A DNA stretch of 64,000 nucleotides from Algiphilus sp. GTDB lineage: Bacteria > Pseudomonadota > Gammaproteobacteria > Nevskiales > Nevskiaceae. The translations under genes and the position numbers were made by a program. The stretch spans positions 135,234 to 199,233 of the forward strand of contig NZ_JAGLEJ010000014.1 in NCBI RefSeq assembly GCF_023145115.1, in the 5' to 3' direction. This document shows, piece after piece, positions 24,187 to 34,650 of this stretch. The notes beneath the pieces were generated by a model. That model made no database searches and had not been told where the DNA came from. It saw only the letters and a list, made by a program, of their open reading frames with translations. Each line of letters begins with the position of its first letter. The stretch's first letter is position 1.

Positions 24187-24804
24187 ATGTCGTCGTCGCG
24201 AGAATCGACCATCCCGTTGCCGGTTCCGGAAACGGACAATCCGACGCGGCAGGGGATTCTCGAAGCGGCCATCCGCTGCGTGAAGAAGTGGGGGGTGGAG
24301 AAGACCAACCTCAACGACATCGCCAAGGAAGCCGGCGTCACGCGCCCGACGGTCTACAGCTACTTCGCGAACCGCCACGAGCTGCTGCAGGCGGCGCTCT
24401 ACCAGTCCTCGATGCTGCTGGCACAGCGCCTGATCGCGCACGTCAGTGCCTTCGATTCGATCGCTGATCGCTTCGTGGAATCGATCCTCTTCTGTCTCGA
24501 GGAACTGCCCAAGGAGCCGTCACTCGCGGTCATCACCCGGCCCGATCTGGCGTCGTTCGTGAGCGAGGATGCGCTCGGCGCGCCGCAGAACTGGGAGCTC
24601 GTGCGGCACGTCACCGCCCACGTCTTCGCGCCGGCGCGGCTCGATCCGGATGACGAGGCCGAGATCGCCGAAGTCGCCTGCCGGATGACGCTGTCGCTGC
24701 TCATCGTGGACAGTCCGCACCAGCGGGACCGCGAGGCCCTCCGCGGGCTGATCGAGCGTCGTCTGGTGCCGATGATCCCTGGGGCCGTTGCGGGAGCTCG
24801 CTGA
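24187..24804 (+). CDS. TetR-family transcriptional regulator
   Basis: A 205-residue regulator. The helix-turn-helix is TRQGILEAAIRCVKKWGVEKTNLNDIAKEAGVTRPTVYSYFANRHELLQAAL, residues about 20-70, followed by a helical ligand domain. GGAGGAG lies 3-9 bases before the ATG. It ends the lipid locus, and a 10-bp inverted repeat lies upstream. It has its own promoter region and so may control the whole locus; it is not closely similar to the first TetR protein. Confidence 0.9.
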   Translation: MSSSRESTIPLPVPETDNPTRQGILEAAIRCVKKWGVEKTNLNDIAKEAGVTRPTVYSYFANRHELLQAALYQSSMLLAQRLIAHVSAFDSIADRFVESILFCLEELPKEPSLAVITRPDLASFVSEDALGAPQNWELVRHVTAHVFAPARLDPDDEAEIAEVACRMTLSLLIVDSPHQRDREALRGLIERRLVPMIPGAVAGAR

Positions 24805-24825
24805 CGCTCCGGCGCGCGCCGTGCG

Positions 24826-25314
24826 CTACCAGCGGTAGACGTCCCAGAGCTCCGGGTTCGCCCAGTTCCGCGCGTTCAGCCAGTCCGGGCGCTGCTTGTA
24901 GTCATAGAGGTTGAAACCCTGCAGCGCGGTGCCGGTGCGCGCGTCGCGCCGGTGCGTCGTGAAGCCGAGCGCCCGCCACCCGGCGTCACTGAGCGGCGCA
25001 TCCTGCTCGGCGACTGCCAGCACCGCGCCCGCGTAGAGGTCGCGCAGCGCGGCCAGCTCGCGCTCGAGGTTGCCGGCATCCGCGGCCTGACGCAGCCAGT
25101 CGGGTGTCAGGAGGGCGAGATCCACGCGCGCGCCATCCGGCCGCCCTGCCTGCAGATCCGCGCAGGCCGATACGCGCATCGCGTCGACGGGCAGCCATTC
25201 GGGCGGCGCTTCGTCCGTGCCGGGGGCGGCGAAGATCGCGATGCGTCGGGCGCTCTGCGCCCGCACGGCCTCGGCGACGGTCTGGATGATAGGTTCCGGT
25301 GGTTGCTCGGTCAC
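24826..25314 (-). CDS. DUF6231-like protein
   Basis: A 162-residue protein if started at GTG 25314; an upstream in-frame ATG at 25377 would give 183 residues but sits against the porin terminator. The sequence has a Rossmann-like start (ARRIAIFAAPGTDEAPPEWLPVDAMR) with VDLALLTPDWLRQA, and ends with the distinctive YDYKQRPDWLNARNWANPELWDVYRW. This matches the uncharacterised gammaproteobacterial DUF6231 family, which resembles a degenerate methyltransferase. Function unknown. It faces the TetR gene tail to tail. Confidence 0.65.
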   Translation of the reverse strand: MTEQPPEPIIQTVAEAVRAQSARRIAIFAAPGTDEAPPEWLPVDAMRVSACADLQAGRPDGARVDLALLTPDWLRQAADAGNLERELAALRDLYAGAVLAVAEQDAPLSDAGWRALGFTTHRRDARTGTALQGFNLYDYKQRPDWLNARNWANPELWDVYRW

Positions 25315-25380
25315 CGCGTCAGCCTGCGCGCAGCCCTGCCGGAAGGCAAGGGACGGGGTGTGTGTGGCTGGACCCAATCA

Positions 25381-25411
25381 GAAAGGGCCCCGGCAGTGTC
25401 TGCCGGGGCCC
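25381..25411 (-). terminator. Terminator of the OmpA-like gene
   Basis: A perfect 12-bp stem, GGGCCCCGGCAG with CTGCCGGGGCCC and a 3-base loop, 31 bases after the porin stop. Read on the minus strand, it is followed by TTTC. This is a strong stem with a short T-run. Confidence 0.75.
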
Positions 25412-25441
25412 TGGACGTCGTCCGTCCGAGGCGGGAGCGCC

Positions 25442-26668
25442 CTAGAGGTCGCGCGTCTCCAGGATCTTCAGCTCCACGCGCCGGTTCAGCTCGCGGCCGT
25501 CCTCGGTGTCGTTGGAGGCGATCGGCTGGGTCTCGCCGTAGCCCTCGGCCTCCAGCTGGTCGGCCGCGACACCGCGGTCGCTCAGATAGGCGATCACGGA
25601 ATCGGCACGCTCGCGCGACAGCGTCTGGTTGTAGCTGTCCGAGCCGCGACTGTCGGTGTGGCCGCCGATCTCGATCACCAGGCCGGGCGCGGCCAGCAGG
25701 GTGTCGGCAACCTCGTCGAGGATCACGCGTGCATTGGGCGTGATGCGTGTGCTGTCGAACTCGAAGGTGACGCCGCGCAGCACGACCGTGTCCCCGTCGG
25801 CACAGCCGCGCGCATCGGCGGATTCGCCCGGGAACGGCGGACGGCACTCGGAGAGCGGCAGTGCGCAGCCCACCGCGTCGACGGCGGTGCCGGCGGGCGT
25901 GCCCGGGCACTCGTCCTCGAAGTTGGCGACGGTATCGGCGTCGTCATCGAAGGGGCAGCCGTCGTCGCCCACCGGGACATCGTCCGGCAGGTTGGGGTAT
26001 TCGGCGCAGGTCGGCTCGTCGGCCGCCACGACCTGGGGTTCCGGCTCCTCTTCGGGTTCTTCGTAGATCGAGCCGATCGGGATCTGCAGGCCGACCGTGA
26101 AGACGCCGTCGTAGAAGGCATCGTCGCCGCCGCGGCCCGCGGTGCTCTCCTCGTGCGAGTCCATGCGGTAGACCGCCTCGGTGCGGATGGCGGTGCCCTC
26201 GCCGAGGAACGACAGGAACTGCGGCCGGATCAGCGCGCCGGCGCCGAAGTCGAAGACCACGCTGTCGTAGTTGTGCTTGCAGCCGTCGAGGTCCGCCGGC
26301 GTCGTGCAGGGCAGGTCCTCGGAGGCACCGTAGTGAAGCGCGCTGCGGATGTAGAAGCCCGGGCGGTCGGTCACCAGGAACATGTTCAGCGCCAGGCCGA
26401 CGCCCTTCAGCTCGCCTGAGCCGTCGGCGAAGGCGGCGTCGTAGCTGCTGTAGAAGCCGGTGAGCTCGGCCGTCATGTTGCTGGTGACGCGCTTGCCGAA
26501 GCTGATCTGACCGCCGATGCCGTCATCCGTCATGCGGTCCCCGTCCGCGACGGAATAGGAGAAGGCGGGTGCGACGTAGTAGCGGTTGTCCTGGAGCTGG
26601 GCGGAGGCCGGCAGGACGAGGCCGAATCCGGCGATCACAGCAAGCGCCGTGCGGAATCGATTGAACAT
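25442..26668 (-). CDS. OmpA/OprF-family outer membrane porin
   Basis: A 408-residue outer-membrane protein. A signal peptide ([24 protein letters not shown]) leads into an N-terminal beta-barrel of about 190 residues, then an acidic, Cys-bearing linker with calcium-binding-like repeats ([27 protein letters not shown]), and a C-terminal OmpA peptidoglycan-binding domain ([27 protein letters not shown]). It links the outer membrane to peptidoglycan. GGGGAGAG precedes the ATG. It diverges from prfB and ends at a strong hairpin. Confidence 0.9.
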   Translation of the reverse strand: MFNRFRTALAVIAGFGLVLPASAQLQDNRYYVAPAFSYSVADGDRMTDDGIGGQISFGKRVTSNMTAELTGFYSSYDAAFADGSGELKGVGLALNMFLVTDRPGFYIRSALHYGASEDLPCTTPADLDGCKHNYDSVVFDFGAGALIRPQFLSFLGEGTAIRTEAVYRMDSHEESTAGRGGDDAFYDGVFTVGLQIPIGSIYEEPEEEPEPQVVAADEPTCAEYPNLPDDVPVGDDGCPFDDDADTVANFEDECPGTPAGTAVDAVGCALPLSECRPPFPGESADARGCADGDTVVLRGVTFEFDSTRITPNARVILDEVADTLLAAPGLVIEIGGHTDSRGSDSYNQTLSRERADSVIAYLSDRGVAADQLEAEGYGETQPIASNDTEDGRELNRRVELKILETRDL

Positions 26669-26721
26669 GAACTCTCCCCTGATCTTTTGGTGCGCGTGGC
26701 CGTCGACGACGCGTCCCGCAG

Positions 26722-26750
26722 ACTATATCAGCGCCCGCCGCGCTTGTGTC
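26722..26750 (-). promoter_or_regulatory. Probable promoter of the OmpA-like gene
   Basis: On the minus strand TATAGT (26727-26722) is a good -10 element. The -35 position, 17 bases away, reads GACACA, a weak match. This leaves a leader of about 47 bases before the ATG at 26668. Confidence 0.4.
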
Positions 26751-26829
26751 GCGGCGTCCCGGCGCTGCGCGACGCCGGCTGCTTGCGTACACTGCGCGAC
26801 CCCGCAATTCAAGCGAATGCCCCGTCCCG

Positions 26830-27925
26830 ATGGAAGCCCACCAGATCAAGCAAGAGATTACGGCCCTGCAGGCGCGTTTCGACGCGCTGCGGGGCTATCT
26901 TTGACTACGCTGAGAAGCGTGACCGCGTCGCCGAGATCGACGGCGAGCTCGAGAATCCCGAGATCTGGAACAACCCCGAGCAGGCGCAGGCGCTCGGGCG
27001 AGAGCGCGCGCGCCTGATCGACGCCGTCGAGCCGCTCGACGAAGCCACCAACGGTCTGCGCGATGCCCTCGACCTGCTCGACATGGCGGCCGAGGAAGGC
27101 GACGCCGCGACCATCGCCGAGATCGAGAAGGACTGCACCCGCTTCGCCGGCATGGCGGAGAAGCTGGAGTTCCAGCGCATGTTCTCGGGCGACATGGATG
27201 CCGCCAACGCCTTCGTCGATATCCAGGCCGGTTCAGGTGGCACCGAGGCCCAGGACTGGGCGGAGATGCTGCTCCGCATGTACCTGCGCTGGTGCGACGA
27301 GCACGCCTTCGAGCACGAGCTGCTGGAATGCTCGGCCGGCGATGTCGCGGGCATCAAGTCCGCCACGCTGATGGTGCGCGGCGACTATGCCTTCGGCTGG
27401 CTGCGCACCGAGACCGGCGTGCACCGGCTGGTGCGCAAGTCGCCCTTCGATTCGGGCGCGCGCCGGCATACCTCGTTCGCGGCCGTGTTCGTGTCGCCGG
27501 AGGTGGACGACAGCTTCGAGATCGAGATCAATCCGGCCGATCTGCGCGTCGACACCTACCGCTCCTCGGGTGCGGGCGGCCAGCACGTCAACAAGACCGA
27601 TTCGGCGGTGCGCATCACGCACACGCCGTCCGGCGTGGTGGTGGCTTGCCAGAACGAACGCAGCCAGCACAAGAACCGCGACCAGGCCATGAAGATGCTG
27701 CGCGCGCGGTTGTACGAGCTGGAGCTGTCCAAGCGCGAGGCCGAGAAGCAGGCGGTCGAGGACAGCAAGAGCGACATCGGCTGGGGCAACCAGATCCGCT
27801 CCTACGTGCTCGACCAGTCGCGCATCAAGGATCTGCGCACCGGCGTCGAGATCGCCGACACCCAGAAGGTGCTCAACGGGCATCTCGATCCCTTCATCGA
27901 AGCCAGCCTCAAGCAGGGGCTCTGA
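26830..27925 (+). CDS. prfB: Peptide chain release factor 2, with programmed +1 frameshift
   Basis: RF2 ends translation at UGA and UAA. The reading frame starts at ATG 26830 and meets an in-frame TGA at 26902-26904 in CTT-TGA-C. A +1 shift to GAC at 26903 continues to 27925, giving 364 residues. The product has the GGQ motif ([20 protein letters not shown]) for peptidyl-tRNA hydrolysis and the SPF recognition motif (KSPFDSG). The shift autoregulates RF2 level as in Escherichia coli. lysS follows after 2 bases, the classic prfB-lysS pair. Confidence 0.97.
26889..26905 (+). promoter_or_regulatory. RF2 programmed frameshift site
   Basis: The sequence GCGGGGCTATCTTTGAC contains an internal Shine-Dalgarno-like CGGGG, then TAT-CTT-TGA-C. 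It matches the conserved bacterial RF2 recoding site, where slow decoding of UGA favours a slip from CUU to UUU and a +1 shift. Confidence 0.95.
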
Positions 27926-27927
27926 CC

Positions 27928-29421
<1,494 letters not shown>

Positions 29422-29460
29422 TCCTCCGTGGCGTGACGCCACTGCCCGTGAGAACCTCCT

Positions 29461-29482
29461 GCCGGGCCATCCATGGCCCGGC
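29461..29482. repeat. GC-rich palindrome, near-copy of the one at 5366
   Basis: GCCGGGCCAT and ATGGCCCGGC flank a central CC. It lies 39 bases after lysS in the convergent gap with ygfZ and could terminate both. It differs from the 5366-5389 palindrome by loss of one G/C pair and a changed centre. Confidence 0.5.
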
Positions 29483-29622
29483 ACTCGCCGGGGTAGTGTT
29501 CACCGGACATTCGCGTCCTCCGGCCCGCCCGCGGATGCACCCCGAGGCATAGCGCCGGACGGCACCTGGTGCGAGTGGTCGCCGCGGTCACCGGGCTCGC
29601 GTCTCCGGGCGCCCTTGGGGTA

Positions 29623-30483
29623 TCAGCGCGCGAAGGGCAGCACCGCGAATGCCTGCTCGACGGCGGGCGCGGTGTCGGGGGGCTCGGTGCCGCGCCACAC
29701 CGCGAGTACCTCGCAGCCGTCCGCGGTCGCGACGCTGTTCACCACCTCGGCCATCGCCTTGCCATCGGCATTGCGCAGGGTGCTGCCGGGGTCGGGTGCC
29801 GCGCCGGGGCCGCGCAGGCGGACCGGCACGCGGTTGACGCCACCGCGGAAGTGCAGGCGCGCGATGACTTCCTGGCCGGTGAAGCAGCCCTTGTCGAAGG
29901 CCAGCGCGCCGAAGTGCTGGAGGCCGATGTGCTGCGCGACATGGGCCTCGGTCTGGGCGGCGCCGATGCACGGCAGCCCCGCGGCGATGTCGGCCGCCGC
30001 GAAGGCGTCGGGATCGGTGGTTTCCACACCGTGGCCCGCGGTACCCATCACCCACCATCGCGCCGGATGTCCGGGCGCGCGGATGCGCCAGTCTTCGCCG
30101 TCGCGCGTGATGCCCCAGTCCGCCTCCTGCCCGGCATCTCCGGTGGCGACCAGACCGCCCACGGACGCCTCGTCGAGGGTCAGCGTGACCTTCGACCGCA
30201 GCACGAACATGCGCAGGCGCTTGAGCATCGCCTCGGCGATGTCCGGCGCCAGCAGCAGCCCGACTTCGTCGCCTAGGCGGAGCACGACCAGGGTCGCCAG
30301 CACGCGCCCCTTGGGGCCGTTGAGGCTGCTGAGCGTGGCGCGACCGGCGCCCAGCGCGCGCATGTCGTGGCTCAGCTGTCCCTGCAGGAAGCTCTCGGCG
30401 TCGGCGCCCGCCACGCGGATCAGGGCGCCGTGCGGCGGCGGACTCGCGACCATCGTCGAATGCATTTCTGACTCAACATCCAT
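29623..30483 (-). CDS. ygfZ: YgfZ-like folate-binding Fe-S cluster repair protein
   Basis: A 286-residue aminomethyltransferase-like protein with the YgfZ signature KGCFTGQEVIARLHFRG and an N-terminal GCV-T fold (SFLQGQLSHDMRAL). YgfZ proteins bind tetrahydrofolate and help maintain Fe-S enzymes through the conserved Cys in KGC. The ATG at 30483 is the preferred start, 38 bases from the divergent DUF1674 gene next to sdh, an Fe-S enzyme operon, a fitting context. Confidence 0.92.
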   Translation of the reverse strand: MDVESEMHSTMVASPPPHGALIRVAGADAESFLQGQLSHDMRALGAGRATLSSLNGPKGRVLATLVVLRLGDEVGLLLAPDIAEAMLKRLRMFVLRSKVTLTLDEASVGGLVATGDAGQEADWGITRDGEDWRIRAPGHPARWWVMGTAGHGVETTDPDAFAAADIAAGLPCIGAAQTEAHVAQHIGLQHFGALAFDKGCFTGQEVIARLHFRGGVNRVPVRLRGPGAAPDPGSTLRNADGKAMAEVVNSVATADGCEVLAVWRGTEPPDTAPAVEQAFAVLPFAR

Positions 30484-30484
30484 T

Positions 30485-30497
30485 GCTGCACTGCAGC
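30485..30497. promoter_or_regulatory. Short palindrome in the ygfZ / DUF1674 divergent gap
   Basis: GCTGCACTGCAGC is symmetric about one C. It lies in the 38 bases between the two divergent starts, so one bound regulator could affect both. It is short and may be chance. Confidence 0.25.
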
Positions 30498-30521
30498 TTT
30501 TGTACGAACATGCCGGGCGCT

Positions 30522-30719
30522 ATGAGCAACCACGATCAGCGACACGATACCGACTTTCCGCCTTCCGGGGCCGAAAAGCAGCCGGCAGATGACAACGCGG
30601 CGACCTCGAATCCCGAAAGCGGCGATAATGCGCGTCCCCGGGAGATCGGCGGCCGACGCGGGCCCGAACCGACGCGCTACGGCGACTGGGAAAAGAAGGG
30701 GCGTTGCATCGACTTCTGA
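30522..30719 (+). CDS. DUF1674 / SDHAF4-like succinate dehydrogenase assembly factor
   Basis: A 65-residue protein, mostly disordered and polar, ending with the DUF1674 signature RRGPEPTRYGDWEKKGRCIDF. The family matches eukaryotic SDHAF4, which protects and helps assemble the flavinylated SdhA subunit. It lies just upstream of sdhCDAB. The ATG at 30522 gives the natural length; an ATG at 30510 is also possible. Confidence 0.85.
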   Translation: MSNHDQRHDTDFPPSGAEKQPADDNAATSNPESGDNARPREIGGRRGPEPTRYGDWEKKGRCIDF

Positions 30720-30761
30720 TGCAGCGCGACATTCTCAGAACAAGATACTTCGAGAGGCACC

Positions 30762-31157
30762 ATGAGCGCTAAACCGTCTCCGCAGCGGCCGCTTTCGCCG
30801 TTCATGATCGGTCCGTACTACCGCCCGCAGCTCACGTCGATGCTGTCGATCACCCACCGTCTGACCGGCATGATCAACGTCGCCGGCGCGCTGGGCCTCG
30901 TCGTGTGGCTGCTCTGCATCGCGGCCGGGCCCGATGCGCACGCTGCCTTCATGGGGCACGCCGGCGCCTGGTACGGACTGATCCTGATGTTCGGATGGAG
31001 CTGGACGCTTGCCTACCACCTGTGCAACGGACTGCGCCATCTGGTGTGGGACACGGGGCGCGGCTTCGACCTTCCCACCGTCTACCGCACGGGCTATGCC
31101 GTCATTGCCGGATCGCTGGCGCTGACCGCGCTGGTCTGGCTGGTGGTGCTGATCTGA
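30762..31157 (+). CDS. sdhC: Succinate dehydrogenase cytochrome b556 subunit
   Basis: A 131-residue membrane subunit with three transmembrane segments. SITHRLTGM carries the Ser and Arg of the quinone site. AYHLCNGLRHLVWD holds a heme b His and the conserved H-x(n)-GxRHLxxD motif. It anchors SdhAB and passes electrons to ubiquinone. GAGAGG precedes the ATG. First of sdhCDAB. Confidence 0.95.
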   Translation: MSAKPSPQRPLSPFMIGPYYRPQLTSMLSITHRLTGMINVAGALGLVVWLLCIAAGPDAHAAFMGHAGAWYGLILMFGWSWTLAYHLCNGLRHLVWDTGRGFDLPTVYRTGYAVIAGSLALTALVWLVVLI

Positions 31158-31178
31158 GCCGCTGAAGGAGCCGGAAAC

Positions 31179-31559
31179 ATGAGTCTGCGATCCCCCCTTT
31201 CCGAGGCCCGCGGCCTCGGCGCGGCCAAGGAAGGCACGCACCACTGGTACATCCAGCGCATTTCCGCCATCGCCATGGCGCCGCTGATGCTCTGGCTGCT
31301 GTTCAGCCTCGCGTCCCTGGCGGGCAGCGAGTACATCGCGGTGCGCGCCTGGGTGGCGCATCCGCTGAATACCGCGCTGCTCGTCGTCCTGCTCGCGACG
31401 CTCTTTCACCACGCCATCCTCGGCATGCAGGTGGTGATCGAGGACTACGTCGGGCACGAGGGCGCGAAGTTCGCGCTGCTGGTGGTGTCGCGCTTCGGCC
31501 TGGTGCTGGCCGGCGTGCTGGGCATCGTCGCCGTTCTGAAAATCTCGCTCGGCGCCTGA
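31179..31559 (+). CDS. sdhD: Succinate dehydrogenase membrane anchor subunit
   Basis: A 126-residue anchor with three transmembrane helices. HHAILGMQVVIEDYVGHE contains the heme-ligand His and the quinone-site Asp-Tyr of SdhD. The N-terminal EGTHHWYIQRISAIAM is typical. AAGGAG precedes the ATG after a 21-base gap from sdhC. Confidence 0.95.
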   Translation: MSLRSPLSEARGLGAAKEGTHHWYIQRISAIAMAPLMLWLLFSLASLAGSEYIAVRAWVAHPLNTALLVVLLATLFHHAILGMQVVIEDYVGHEGAKFALLVVSRFGLVLAGVLGIVAVLKISLGA

Positions 31560-31586
31560 GCGCCGGCATCGCAGGAGTTCGATTGC

Positions 31587-33374
31587 ATGGCTGCCTACGA
31601 GCTGATCCATCACGAGTACGACGTGGTCGTTGTCGGTGCCGGCGGCGCCGGTCTGCGCGCCACGGTCGGTCTGGCCGAGGCCGGTTTCAAGACCGCCAAC
31701 ATCACCAAGGTCTTCCCCACGCGCTCGCACACCGTCGCCGCGCAGGGCGGCATCTCGGCCGCGCTCGCCAACATGGGCGACGATGACTGGCGCTGGCACA
31801 TGTACGACACCATCAAGGGCTCCGACTGGCTCGGCGACCAGGATGCCGTGCAGTACATGTGCCGCGAGGCCATCCCGGCGGTGGTCGAGCTGGAGCACTG
31901 GGGCGTGCCTTTCTCGCGCACCGACGAGGGCAAGATCTACCAGCGCCCCTTCGGCGGCATGACCACCCACTATGGCGAGGGCACCGCCCAGCGCACCTGC
32001 GCGGCGGCCGACCGTACCGGTCACGCCATGCTGCACGCGATGTACCAGCAGAGCCTGAAGTGCCGCGCGCAGTTCTTCGTCGAGTTCTTCGCCCTCGACC
32101 TGATCATGGACGACGACGGCGCCTGCCGCGGCGTCATCGCCTGGGACCTGGCCAACGGCACGCTGCACCGCTTCCGGGCGCACCGTGTCATCCTGGCCAC
32201 CGGCGGCTATGGCCGCGCCTACTTCTCCGCGACCTCCGCGCACACCTGCACCGGCGACGGCAACGGCATGGTGCTGCGCGCCGGCCTGCCCATGCAGGAC
32301 ATGGAGTTCGTCCAGTTCCACCCCACCGGCATCTACGGCGCCGGCTGCCTGATCACCGAGGGCGCGCGCGGCGAGGGCGGCTATCTGACCAACTCCGAGG
32401 GCGAGCGCTTCATGGAGCGCTACGCGCCCAGCCGCAAGGATCTCGCGTCGCGCGACGTCGTTTCACGCTCGATGACCATCGAGATCCGCGAAGGGCGCGG
32501 TGTCGGTCCCAACAAGGACCACATCTTCCTGCACCTCGAGCACCTCGGGCCGGAAGTGCTGCACGAGCGGCTGCCGGGCATCACCGAGACCGCGCAGATC
32601 TTCTCCGGCGTCGACGCCACCAAGGCGCCGATCCCGGTGCTGCCCACGGTGCACTACAACATGGGCGGCATCCCGACGCTCTACACCGGCGAGGTGGTCA
32701 CCTCGGCGGACGGCGACGAGAACAAGGTCGTCCCCGGCCTGATGGCGGCCGGCGAGGCCGCGTGCGTGTCGGTGCACGGCGCCAACCGCCTGGGTTCCAA
32801 CTCGCTGCTCGACCTGGTGGTGTTCGGCCGCTCGGTGGCGCAGCGCTGTGCCGAGACCATGACGCCCAACCAGGCGCACAAGCCGATCTCGCCGGCCTCC
32901 GAGGAGAAGATCCTCGACCGCTTCGACGGGCTCCGCAACGCCCAGGGCAGTCGCAGCACCGCCGAGGTCCGCGCCGAGATGCAGAAGGTCATGCAGGACC
33001 ACGCCGCGGTGTTCCGCACCGGCGAGTCGCTGGACGAGGGCATGAAGAAGCTGACCGCCACGGCCGGCACCTTCAGCGACATCGCCGTGTCCGATCGCTC
33101 CCTGGTCTGGAACTCCGATCTGGTCGAGACCCTCGAGCTCGACAATCTGCTCGGCTGCGCGCTCACCACGCTGGCCAGCGCGCAGAACCGCCAGGAATCG
33201 CGCGGCGCCCACGCCCGCGAGGACTTCCCGGATCGGGACGACGACCAGTGGATGAAGCACAGCCTCTGCTGGCGCACCAGCGACACGGAAACGCAGATCG
33301 ACTACCGCTCGGTGCACATGTACACGATCGACGACGAGATCGACGTCATCGCACCGCAGAAGCGCGTCTACTGA
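31587..33374 (+). CDS. sdhA: Succinate dehydrogenase flavoprotein subunit
   Basis: A 595-residue FAD protein. It has the dinucleotide motif [16 protein letters not shown] and the covalent FAD His in [34 protein letters not shown] carries the catalytic Arg, and [19 protein letters not shown] is typical. It oxidises succinate to fumarate in the citric acid cycle and Complex II. It needs SdhE, encoded at 37698, for flavinylation. Confidence 0.98.
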   Translation: MAAYELIHHEYDVVVVGAGGAGLRATVGLAEAGFKTANITKVFPTRSHTVAAQGGISAALANMGDDDWRWHMYDTIKGSDWLGDQDAVQYMCREAIPAVVELEHWGVPFSRTDEGKIYQRPFGGMTTHYGEGTAQRTCAAADRTGHAMLHAMYQQSLKCRAQFFVEFFALDLIMDDDGACRGVIAWDLANGTLHRFRAHRVILATGGYGRAYFSATSAHTCTGDGNGMVLRAGLPMQDMEFVQFHPTGIYGAGCLITEGARGEGGYLTNSEGERFMERYAPSRKDLASRDVVSRSMTIEIREGRGVGPNKDHIFLHLEHLGPEVLHERLPGITETAQIFSGVDATKAPIPVLPTVHYNMGGIPTLYTGEVVTSADGDENKVVPGLMAAGEAACVSVHGANRLGSNSLLDLVVFGRSVAQRCAETMTPNQAHKPISPASEEKILDRFDGLRNAQGSRSTAEVRAEMQKVMQDHAAVFRTGESLDEGMKKLTATAGTFSDIAVSDRSLVWNSDLVETLELDNLLGCALTTLASAQNRQESRGAHAREDFPDRDDDQWMKHSLCWRTSDTETQIDYRSVHMYTIDDEIDVIAPQKRVY

Positions 33375-33393
33375 ATCACCAGGAGCAAGCACG

Positions 33394-34167
33394 ATGGCCC
33401 AGCTAACGCTTCCCAAGGGCTCGCGGCCGCAGCCCGGCAAGTACTTCCCGTCGAAGGCGACCAACAAGCACATCTACAAGATCTACCGCTACGACCCGGA
33501 CGGCGGGGACAATCCCCGCGTCGATACCTACGAGGTCGATGCGGACAGTTGCGGTCCGATGGTTCTCGACGCGCTGATCAAGATCAAGAACGAGATCGAC
33601 CCGACGCTGACCTTCCGCCGCTCGTGCCGCGAAGGGATCTGCGGCAGCTGCGCGATGAACATCGACGGCACCAACACGCTCGCGTGCCTCAAGGGACACG
33701 ACGAGATCAAGGGCGACGTGGCGGTCTATCCGCTGCCGCACATGCCGGTCATCAAGGATCTGGTGCCGGATCTGTCGCACTTCTACGCGCAGTACGAATC
33801 CATCGAGCCCTGGCTCAAGACCGACACGCCCGCGCCCACGCGCGAGCGCCTGCAGTCCAAGGAGGACCGTGCCGAGCTCGACGGACTCTACGAGTGCATT
33901 CTCTGCGCGTGCTGCTCGACGGCGTGCCCCAGCTACTGGTGGAACGGCGATCGCTACCTGGGACCGGCCATCCTGCTGCAGGCCTACCGCTGGCTGGCCG
34001 ATTCGCGCGACGAGGCCACCGGCGACCGCCTGGACGCGCTCGAGGACCCGTTCAAGCTGTATCGCTGCCACACCATCATGAACTGCGCCAAGACCTGCCC
34101 GAAGGGGCTCAATCCGGCCAAGGCCATCGCCGAGACCAAGAAGATGCTGGTCGAGCGTCGTACCTGA
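33394..34167 (+). CDS. sdhB: Succinate dehydrogenase iron-sulfur subunit
   Basis: A 257-residue subunit with three cluster motifs: [2Fe-2S] in [22 protein letters not shown], [4Fe-4S] in [15 protein letters not shown], and [3Fe-4S] in [17 protein letters not shown]. It carries electrons from FAD to quinone. Last gene of the operon; a hairpin follows 27 bases after the stop. Confidence 0.98.
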   Translation: MAQLTLPKGSRPQPGKYFPSKATNKHIYKIYRYDPDGGDNPRVDTYEVDADSCGPMVLDALIKIKNEIDPTLTFRRSCREGICGSCAMNIDGTNTLACLKGHDEIKGDVAVYPLPHMPVIKDLVPDLSHFYAQYESIEPWLKTDTPAPTRERLQSKEDRAELDGLYECILCACCSTACPSYWWNGDRYLGPAILLQAYRWLADSRDEATGDRLDALEDPFKLYRCHTIMNCAKTCPKGLNPAKAIAETKKMLVERRT

Positions 34168-34194
34168 CGCCGGCGCTGCCGCGGCGGCGCCATG

Positions 34195-34232
34195 ACGGCC
34201 GCGCCCGGATCCGCTGGATCAGGCGCGGCCGT
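34195..34232. terminator. Hairpin between convergent sdhB and glsB-like genes
   Basis: ACGGCCGCGCC pairs with GGCGCGGCCGT over 11 bp. The 16-base loop holds an inner GGATCC/GGATC pair. No clear T-run on either side, but the stem is strong and placed to serve both genes. Confidence 0.6.
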
Positions 34233-34236
34233 GCCG

Positions 34237-34497
34237 TCACTTGCCGGATTTGCCGGCGATCAGTCGATAGGCGAAGAGCAGGATCAGGGCGCCGACGACG
34301 GCGGTGACGATGCTCCCCAGGCTCAGGCCGCCGGTCGTGCCGAGACCGACCAGCGACCCGACATAGCCACCGACGAAGGCGCCGGCGACGCCGATGAGAA
34401 TGGTGACGACAATGCCGCCGGGATCCCGGCCCGGCATGATCCATTTCGCCAGAATACCGGCGATCAGTCCGAGCACGATCCACGAGATGATGCCCAC
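34237..34497 (-). CDS. GlsB/YeaQ/YmgE-family small membrane protein
   Basis: An 86-residue protein with three hydrophobic helices: IISWIVLGLIAGILAKWIMPG, GGIVVTILIGVAGAFVGGYVGSL and SIVTAVVGALILLFAYRLI. The MPGRDPGG loop is the family hallmark. These inner-membrane proteins are often stress-induced; biochemical role unknown. Starts at GTG. Confidence 0.9.
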   Translation of the reverse strand: MGIISWIVLGLIAGILAKWIMPGRDPGGIVVTILIGVAGAFVGGYVGSLVGLGTTGGLSLGSIVTAVVGALILLFAYRLIAGKSGK

Positions 34498-34650
34498 GGT
34501 CTCCCCCTTGCGCTGTCTGTGGAAGGGCGCGGGTGCCGGCCTCCCTCACCGTGCACGCGCCACCCGGCTGCACGGTAGCAACCGGGGGCATCCCCGTCAT
34601 CCCCGCACAGACGGTTTCCGGCCAACGGTCGGTGCCGGGTCGCCGGCCAA

